This document shows, one piece after another, positions 58,459 to 64,000 of a stretch of DNA of 64,000 nt (positions are counted from its first letter, which is position 1; each line of letters begins with the position of its first letter). The stretch comes from Sphingomonas sp. SUN019 (lineage in GTDB: Bacteria > Pseudomonadota > Alphaproteobacteria > Sphingomonadales > Sphingomonadaceae), in assembly GCF_024758705.1 (NCBI RefSeq), contig NZ_CP096971.1, forward strand, positions 2,633,501 through 2,697,500. The letters are read 5' to 3'. The notes under the pieces are model-generated. The model made no database searches. It was not told where the DNA came from and worked only from the letters and a program-made list of their open reading frames with translations. Position numbers and translations under genes: made by a program.

Positions 58459-59629
58459 GGGTGCGGCGCTTCGCCTCGGCCTGAGCGGCGTAATAGGCCA
58501 TCAGGTCGACCGTATGGTCGCGGTCGCTGCGGACGTGGGTAGCGGCGATCAGCGCGGCGCGGCGCAGGAGTTTGGGATCGCGCGCGTGCATCCGCGCGAT
58601 CGCCGCGGCGCAGGAAGCGGCATCGCGCGCGGTGTAGAGTTCGGCTGAGTGCGGGTCGGCGATCTCGGCGCAACCCCCGGTGTCAGGCGCGATCAGCGGC
58701 AGGCCCGAGGCCATCGCTTCGGAGGCGACGAGACCGAACGGTTCGGCTTCCGACCCGTGGATCAGCGCGTCGGCGCTCGCCATGATTCGCGCGAGGCGTT
58801 CGCGGTCGTAGACCGGGCGAAACAGGCGGATGTGGGGGGAACCGGCGATGCGCTTTTCGATCCGGTCGGTTTCGATGCCCTGCCCGAGCAGGACGAGACC
58901 GACCGGGAGCGACGCGCCAGCGCGTTCGACCGCGTCGACGATCATCGTCCAGCGCTTTTCGGGGTGATGGCGGCCAAGGCCCAGCAGGAGCAGGCCGTCC
59001 TCTGGCAATTCGCATTGTTCGAGCAGCGCGCGACGCAGGGCTTCGTCGCGGAAATCGGGCGAGAAATGACGCCGTTCAATACCGAGCGGCATGGCGGCGT
59101 CGATCCGCAGTCCGCGCGCGCGCAGGCGCTTTTCCAGCGCAGGGCCGTTGGTGACGACGCAATCGTATTTGTCGAGGAAGCGCGCCTGATACCGGGTGTA
59201 CCAGCCGAACGCACGTTCGATCCGTTCGTGGCTGGCGACGCCCTCGAACCAGCGTTGCGCATAGGCGGCCATGTTGTCGTTGTGCATGAAGTAGGATTTA
59301 ACCGCGCGACCCTGCCAGTCGCCGACGATCCACGCCGGTTTCCATGGCGAGCAGCATTCGACGACGTCGGGATCGAGCGAGTCGAGCAGCGCGGTGACGG
59401 GTTCGGCGTCCCAGAACAGCCCGTAATTCTTGTCGAACGGCAGCGGCGGGGATTTGAGGTAATGGATGCGGCCGCCGCCGGGACGTTCCTCCATCCGCTC
59501 GTCCGGCCCCGGCGCGATGACGATCAATTCGTGACCGAGATCGGCCATCAGCCCCATCTTGCGGTCGATATACGTGCGCACCCCGCCGCCGGTGGGAGAA
59601 TAGAGTTCGTTGACGTCGACGACCCGCAT
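58445..59629 (-). CDS. Glycosyltransferase, GT4 type
   Basis: The 394-residue protein has a GT-B fold: an N-terminal GGGVRTYIDRKMGLMADLGH acceptor side and a C-terminal donor-binding half with LGLGRHHPEKRW, SADALIHGSEAEPFGLVASE and GLPLIAPDTGG. The EPFGLVASE element (E-x7-E) is the GT4 retaining motif. It is likely to add a sugar to a surface glycan or lipid; the sugar is unknown. It is followed by a DUF2141-like gene upstream in the same direction. Confidence 0.88.
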   Translation of the reverse strand: MRVVDVNELYSPTGGGVRTYIDRKMGLMADLGHELIVIAPGPDERMEERPGGGRIHYLKSPPLPFDKNYGLFWDAEPVTALLDSLDPDVVECCSPWKPAWIVGDWQGRAVKSYFMHNDNMAAYAQRWFEGVASHERIERAFGWYTRYQARFLDKYDCVVTNGPALEKRLRARGLRIDAAMPLGIERRHFSPDFRDEALRRALLEQCELPEDGLLLLGLGRHHPEKRWTMIVDAVERAGASLPVGLVLLGQGIETDRIEKRIAGSPHIRLFRPVYDRERLARIMASADALIHGSEAEPFGLVASEAMASGLPLIAPDTGGCAEIADPHSAELYTARDAASCAAAIARMHARDPKLLRRAALIAATHVRSDRDHTVDLMAYYAAQAEAKRRTLTAA

Positions 59630-59630
59630 T

Positions 59631-60143
59631 TCAGCGTGCCTTTAAAGGGCCGAAGCCGCCGAAGCCGCGGAGATATTGCGCGCGGATATGGGTGGTGGCG
59701 ACGCCGCGCCCGACGCTGATCGTCGCTTCCTCCAGCTTCGGACGTGAGCGGCCGAGCTTGCGGTTCGAGGCGAAGCCCGCGCCGTCGGACCAGAAGTTGA
59801 ACTTGTTCCGGCCGTCGCGGTCGTGCGTGAACAGCAGCGCATATTGGCCCGGCCGGGGCACGCGGATGCACATCGTCGTCGGGCCGTAGGCGGGGGTCGG
59901 CGCGCGGATGCGACGGAAGGTCTTGCCCGCGGCGATCAGGTCGCGGTCGTCCTTCAGGAAATCGGCTTCGGTCGCGGGGTAGAGTTCGAGCTTCAGATCG
60001 CCCTTGCGGTCCTTCAACCCGGTGATCGCGACCTGAATCGCCGGGCCGATGCGCGACGTGCAGGCGGCGGCGTCGGTGCCGAGGATTTGCGCGGTCGCCG
60101 GGGTGGCGATTACCGACATGAGGATCAGCGCGGGGCGGATCAC
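59631..60143 (-). CDS. Exported DUF2141-like protein
   Basis: This 170-residue product starts with the GTG at 60143 in a GTGA overlap with the membrane gene upstream. A signal peptide (LILMSVIATPATA) is clear, and the region VAITGLKDRKGDLKLELYPA plus YALLFTHDRDGRNKFNFWSD matches DUF2141. It overlaps neither neighbour by much (1-nt gap to the GT4 start). It is the second DUF2141-like protein of the window. Function unknown. Confidence 0.8.
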   Translation of the reverse strand: MIRPALILMSVIATPATAQILGTDAAACTSRIGPAIQVAITGLKDRKGDLKLELYPATEADFLKDDRDLIAAGKTFRRIRAPTPAYGPTTMCIRVPRPGQYALLFTHDRDGRNKFNFWSDGAGFASNRKLGRSRPKLEEATISVGRGVATTHIRAQYLRGFGGFGPLKAR

Positions 60144-61066
60144 CGCCGCCAGACCTTCTTGCCCTGCGCCAGCGCGACCGCGCCGAACAGCAGGATCAAC
60201 GCGAAATGGACGGCGAGCGTCAGCGCCGAGGAGAAGGCGATCATTTCCGACAGCGCGCGGTCCTGCCCGATCAGGAGGATCGCGAAACTGGCGAACAGCA
60301 GATCCTTGTTCGGGATCAGCGGCAGGCGCGATACGAGCAGACGGCCAGCGGCGAGGAACAGCCACATCCCGACGCTGACCCCCGGCATCGCGAAATGCCA
60401 GGCGAGCGCGACGAAGGTCGAACTGGCGAGGAGACGCAGGCAGTGGATGCCGAAGACCCACCACAGATCGTGCCGGGGCAGCGAGAAGACGCGTTTCGAG
60501 AACAGCAGGATCGCCACGCTGATCGCGACGGTGATCGCGGCCGAACTGGCGACGGCGTGGAGCACGTCGGGCGGCATCAGTTTGTGGCCGAGCGGGAGCG
60601 CGAGCGCGCAGAGCAGGATCGTCGCCGCATTGCCCGCGATCGCGGACAGCAGCGACACGTCCTTCACCGCGCCGAACGGGGCGGCGACCATGTTCGACCG
60701 CGCGCGCGCCCAGGCGTAGAAATACGCCTCGCCCGAATAGCCGAGCACGACGTCGTTCGCGATCCGCTTCTTGTTTAAGGCCACGAAGCCCTCTGCGGGC
60801 AAGCGCCACAGGCGGCGGAAGATGATCCAGTCGCCGGTCGGGGCGGACAGGTACAGGAGCGTGAAGAAGACGTAGAACCAAGGCGAATCGGGCACCGCGC
60901 GGCTGAGCCCGGCTAGGCCCGAGCCGAGCAATTCGCGCCCCAGCATCACGATCATCGCGACGGTCAGCACCCCGCCAAGAATCGTCGGCCAGCGCCGCTT
61001 GATCGACCGCACCGGCTCCAGCGCCGCGATATCGGGCAGTTCGGGGTCGATCGTGCGGGTCGTCAT
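60140..61066 (-). CDS. Lysylphosphatidylglycerol-synthase-like / UPF0104 membrane protein
   Basis: The 308-residue protein has about 7-8 membrane segments (starting near IKRRWPTILGGVLTVAMIVM). The segment pattern (GYSGEAYFYAWARAR, FGAVKDVSLLSAIAGN) resembles the flippase-like transmembrane domain of the UPF0104 family. In glycan gene sets such proteins often move lipid-linked sugars. It is the first gene of a three-gene run ending with the GT4 gene. Family assignment is from pattern only. Confidence 0.75.
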   Translation of the reverse strand: MTTRTIDPELPDIAALEPVRSIKRRWPTILGGVLTVAMIVMLGRELLGSGLAGLSRAVPDSPWFYVFFTLLYLSAPTGDWIIFRRLWRLPAEGFVALNKKRIANDVVLGYSGEAYFYAWARARSNMVAAPFGAVKDVSLLSAIAGNAATILLCALALPLGHKLMPPDVLHAVASSAAITVAISVAILLFSKRVFSLPRHDLWWVFGIHCLRLLASSTFVALAWHFAMPGVSVGMWLFLAAGRLLVSRLPLIPNKDLLFASFAILLIGQDRALSEMIAFSSALTLAVHFALILLFGAVALAQGKKVWRR

Positions 61067-61192
61067 CGATGGCGGTGAAGGGTTCGCTGCCAAGAGGGAT
61101 TTCCTGTCATAGCCCGGGAAGGCCGTGGGCCGGTTGCAGCGGAATATGGTTTCTTTCGGCGGCAATCTGGGCTGTAGCATCGCGGTTTCAAG

Positions 61193-62251
61193 ATGGCGGA
61201 CGCCCAGCACATCCTCAGTTACGCCCAGACGTTCGCCGGGGGCGGGGTTGAACGCGCGCTGTTACGTCTGTGTGACGGCTGGGTCGCAAGCGGCCGGCGG
61301 GTGACGCTGCTGGTCGGGTCGTGCGAGGGGCCGCTGGCGGCGGAATTGCGCGACGGGGTCGAACTCATCGTGCTGGGATCGACGGCGTATCGCGCGCTGT
61401 TCGCCGTGCCACGGATCGTGGCGCAGTTGCGGCCGGATGTGATCTTCTGCCCCGGCAGCCATTACACCAGCGTGGCGGCATGGACGCGGATGCGGTTGCG
61501 CGGGGGCTGTCCGCCGATCGTGGGCAAGGTGTCGAATGCGCTGGACCGTGGCGATCACGGGGCGATCGTGGGGGCGGGGCATCGCGCGTGGCTGCGGCTG
61601 CATCCGCATTTCCTCGACCGGATGGTGGCGATGACCCCGGCGATGGCCGATGCGACGATCACGGCGACGGGAATTGCGCGCGAGCGGGTGGCGGTCATTC
61701 CGAACCCGCCTGCGATGCGGATTGCGGGGGCGGTAGGGCTGGATTTGCCGGGACTGTATATTCTGGGCGTGGGGCGGCTTGCGCCGCAGAAGAGGTGGGA
61801 CCGTCTGATCGCCGCCTTGCCGCGGCTGGCTGACACGTCGGTGGCGCTGGTCATCCTGGGCGAGGGGGCGGAGCGGGGGGCGCTGACGGCCCAGGCTGCG
61901 GCGTCGGGGGTGGCGGACCGCGTGCTGTTGCCCGGCCATAGCGCCGATCCGCTGGGCGCGATGGAGCGGGCGGCGGTTGTCGCGCTGACGTCGGACTATG
62001 AGGGCGTGCCGGGCGTGTTGCGCGAGGCGCTGTCGGTAGGTGCGCCGGTGGTGGCGACCGATTGTTCGCCTGCGATGCGGGAGATCGTTTCGTCGGCGGC
62101 GTTGGGGGATGTGGTGGCGCGGGAGGATAATGACGCGCTGGTCGCGGCGCTCGATCGCTGGCTGGGCGGCGCGGCGCGGCCGGCACCGATTACGCCGCCG
62201 GGGGTGGATTCGGTCGCGCGGTATCTGGCGCTGTTCGATTCGCTAGTTTGA
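61193..62251 (+). CDS. Glycosyltransferase, GT4 type
   Basis: The 352-residue GT-B protein starts FAGGGVERALLRLCDGWVAS and carries ILGVGRLAPQKRWDRLIAAL, TSDYEGVPGVLREALSVGAP and VATDCSPAMREI. The acidic residues of the donor site (EGVPGVLREA) fit GT4. It is divergent from the UPF0104-like gene across 126 bp, so the region encodes two GT4 enzymes, a GT-C-like protein and a possible flippase. Its end overlaps maiA by 9 nt. Confidence 0.88.
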   Translation: MADAQHILSYAQTFAGGGVERALLRLCDGWVASGRRVTLLVGSCEGPLAAELRDGVELIVLGSTAYRALFAVPRIVAQLRPDVIFCPGSHYTSVAAWTRMRLRGGCPPIVGKVSNALDRGDHGAIVGAGHRAWLRLHPHFLDRMVAMTPAMADATITATGIARERVAVIPNPPAMRIAGAVGLDLPGLYILGVGRLAPQKRWDRLIAALPRLADTSVALVILGEGAERGALTAQAAASGVADRVLLPGHSADPLGAMERAAVVALTSDYEGVPGVLREALSVGAPVVATDCSPAMREIVSSAALGDVVAREDNDALVAALDRWLGGAARPAPITPPGVDSVARYLALFDSLV

Positions 62252-62875
62252 GGGCTTCACGCGCTCGGGTGCGGCGGCCTGCACCTCCGGTAGCGCGAGC
62301 GCGGCGGCTTCGGCCTTTTGCAGCTTCGGCCAGGGATCGACCGGCACGTCGAAGCGGCGAGCGTTGGCGAGTTGCGGGACGAGGCAGATGTCGGAGATGT
62401 CGGGCGATGCGCCACCGAGGAACGGGCCGTCGCCGACCATCTGTTCCAGCGCTGTCAGCCCTTCGACGATCCAGTGGCGATACCATTCGTCCTTCGCCGC
62501 CTGATCCGCGCCGAATTGCGTTTCCAACCGTTTCAGCACGCGCAAATTGTTGAGCGGATGGACGTCGGCGGCGATCAGCAAGGCGCGGGCGAGTTGGGCC
62601 GAGCGGACGAACGGGTCGCCCGACACCATCGGCGGATCCTTGAAATTCGCATCGAGGAAATCGACGATCGCGAGGCTCTGGACGAGCGGGCGGCCGTCGA
62701 CGACCAACGTCGGCACGAAGCCCTGCGGGTTGATCGCGCGATTTTCGGCCGACGCCTGCGCGCCGTCGAGCAGGTTCACCGGGACGGTTTCGTACTTCAC
62801 CCCTTTCAGGTTCAGGCAGATGCGCACGCGGTAGGAGGCCGAGGAGCGCCAGTAATCGTGGAGTACGATCTTCAT
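62243..62875 (-). CDS. maiA: Maleylacetoacetate isomerase (GST superfamily)
   Basis: The 210-residue protein has the zeta-class GST start YWRSSASYRVRICLNLKG with the SSxSxRVR glutathione motif, then NPQGFVPTLVVDGRPLVQSL and DISDICLVPQLANARRF. It isomerises maleylacetoacetate in tyrosine/aromatic breakdown. No other gene of that path is nearby. The start overlaps the AI-2E transporter stop by ATGA. Confidence 0.92.
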   Translation of the reverse strand: MKIVLHDYWRSSASYRVRICLNLKGVKYETVPVNLLDGAQASAENRAINPQGFVPTLVVDGRPLVQSLAIVDFLDANFKDPPMVSGDPFVRSAQLARALLIAADVHPLNNLRVLKRLETQFGADQAAKDEWYRHWIVEGLTALEQMVGDGPFLGGASPDISDICLVPQLANARRFDVPVDPWPKLQKAEAAALALPEVQAAAPERVKPSN

Positions 62876-63945
62876 GCGACCAGTTCCTCCGCGTCCATTT
62901 CCTCCGCTGCGGCCTCCGACCGGCGTTCCAGCGCGACCTTGATCATCGCGGTCATCGGATCGGCGAGCGCCAGGCCCATGATGCCGAACAGCGCGCTGGT
63001 CAGGATCTGCGCGCCCAGCGTCAGCGCGGGCGGCAGATCGACCGTCTTTCGCGCGACGATCGGCAGCAGGATATATCCGTCGAACGTCTGCACCACGACA
63101 TAGACGATGATCGCGGCGATGCCGGTGTCGTATCCGGCCGAGAAACCGACCGCGACCATCAGCGCGCCCGAGATGAACGCGCCGATGTTCGGAATGAAGG
63201 CCAGCAGGCCGGTCAGGATGCCGAGGATCGCCGCCATCGGCACGCCCGCGATCATCAGCGCGATCCAGGTGATGATCCCTTCCGCCACCATCCCGAGCAG
63301 GCGCCCGGCCAGCAGCTTTCGCAGCGTTTCCCCCATCCGGCGCAGCGTGATCGCGAATTCGCGGCGCTTGTCGACCGGGACCATCCACTGCAGCCCGCGT
63401 TCGTAGATGTTCGGCTCCATCGCCAGGAACAGCCCCAGCACCAGGATCATGAAGAAGCTGGTCAGCGCGCTGGCGGCGGTGCCGAGGAACGAGGTGACGC
63501 GCCCGACCGAGCCCATCGCCTGCCGCAGCATGCCGTTCAGGTCCGACGTGCCCGGCATCATGCCCTGTGCCGACAGCCACTGCGCGCCGCGCTGAACCTG
63601 CACCTCCAGCGTCGAGCGGAGCTGCGTCGCCTGTTCGATCAGTTGGACGCCCGCGATATAGAAGGTGCCGACGATGAACGCGATGACCAGCAGGACGACG
63701 ATCAAAAGCCGCCAGCCGCGCCCGATCGGCAGGATGCGGTTCAGCAGGCGAACCCCGCCATCGAGCATCGATGCGAAAACGAGCGCGGCGAAGATCAGCA
63801 GCAACGGCTGGATCAGCAGCACGACCAGCGCGATCGCGCACGCCAGCCCGAGCCATACCGTCGCGCGCTTGATCTCGAACCGCGTGCGCGGATCCTGCAC
63901 CTCGTTGGGACTGGCGCCGTCGACGACCTGAACGTGTTCGGTCAC
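62872..63945 (-). CDS. AI-2E family transporter
   Basis: The 357-residue protein has about 7-8 membrane segments. The family pattern is visible in LLLIFAALVFASMLDGGVRLL, the long helical LIEQATQLRSTLEVQV middle and the C-terminal IPNIGAFISGALMVAVGFSAG and LPIVARKTVDLPPALTLGAQ. It starts with GTG at 63945. Members export small molecules or ions; the substrate here is unknown. The last 55 bp of the window hold only its upstream sequence. Confidence 0.9.
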   Translation of the reverse strand: MTEHVQVVDGASPNEVQDPRTRFEIKRATVWLGLACAIALVVLLIQPLLLIFAALVFASMLDGGVRLLNRILPIGRGWRLLIVVLLVIAFIVGTFYIAGVQLIEQATQLRSTLEVQVQRGAQWLSAQGMMPGTSDLNGMLRQAMGSVGRVTSFLGTAASALTSFFMILVLGLFLAMEPNIYERGLQWMVPVDKRREFAITLRRMGETLRKLLAGRLLGMVAEGIITWIALMIAGVPMAAILGILTGLLAFIPNIGAFISGALMVAVGFSAGYDTGIAAIIVYVVVQTFDGYILLPIVARKTVDLPPALTLGAQILTSALFGIMGLALADPMTAMIKVALERRSEAAAEEMDAEELVA

Positions 63946-64000
63946 TGGCTCGTCTCCGGATGCAGCGATGTGCCGGCGCGGCCCGGTCGCAGAGCGCCCC

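Overview
The window looks like chromosomal DNA of a sphingomonad (Alphaproteobacteria, Sphingomonas or a close relative). Support comes from the high GC, the frequent 4-nt ATGA/GTGA gene overlaps, the TorF-type porin, the crtY-crtI-crtB carotenoid genes, and the short GC-rich palindromic intergenic repeats. These are family-level judgements made by reading the sequence; no database was searched.

Layout. 1-0.95 kb: the start of a Ser/Thr protein kinase gene and a coupled unknown gene, next to the 3' end of a tRNA-Gly(GCC) gene (a likely island edge). 1.1-8.3 kb: two-component system, beta-carbonic anhydrase with a SulP transporter, TorF-type porin, thioredoxin/TPR protein, LON-domain protein and a Trm112-like peptide. 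8.2-18.7 kb: msrA, aminotransferase, pabB-pabC fusion, S9 peptidase, MBL hydrolase, MAPEG protein, then rpmF-plsX-fabH-ihfA-merR. 18.8-25.7 kb: prfC, an epimerase, pheST and rpmI-rplT, with two related palindromic repeats. 25.8-39.5 kb: AsmA, a hydrolase, a HisN-like phosphatase, an AraC regulator, a peroxiredoxin and a GGDEF protein. There is also a sigma-54-type promoter ahead of two tiny hydrophobic peptides, a run of small conserved proteins, an S41 peptidase, and the DNA-repair genes ung and an endonuclease III relative.

39.5-43.6 kb is the clearest accessory region. It holds a 271-bp element with perfect 26-bp terminal inverted repeats, a terminase-small-subunit-like gene, a decayed RelE/ParE remnant, a complete yefM-yoeB toxin-antitoxin pair with a palindromic operator, and an AT-rich gene resembling DUF3644 that carries an R-x4-H motif of the kind found in HEPN RNases.

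43.6-64 kb: thiC under a TPP riboswitch; two paralogous secreted ferritin-like proteins divergent from an ECF sigma/anti-sigma pair; a crtY-crtI-LOG-crtB operon in which every junction is a 4-nt overlap, with a sterol-desaturase-family hydroxylase divergent from it; phoD; a set of glycosyltransferase and membrane genes likely acting on surface glycans; maiA; and an AI-2E family transporter. No rRNA, CRISPR array, transposase or integrase gene was seen. crtE is not in the window.
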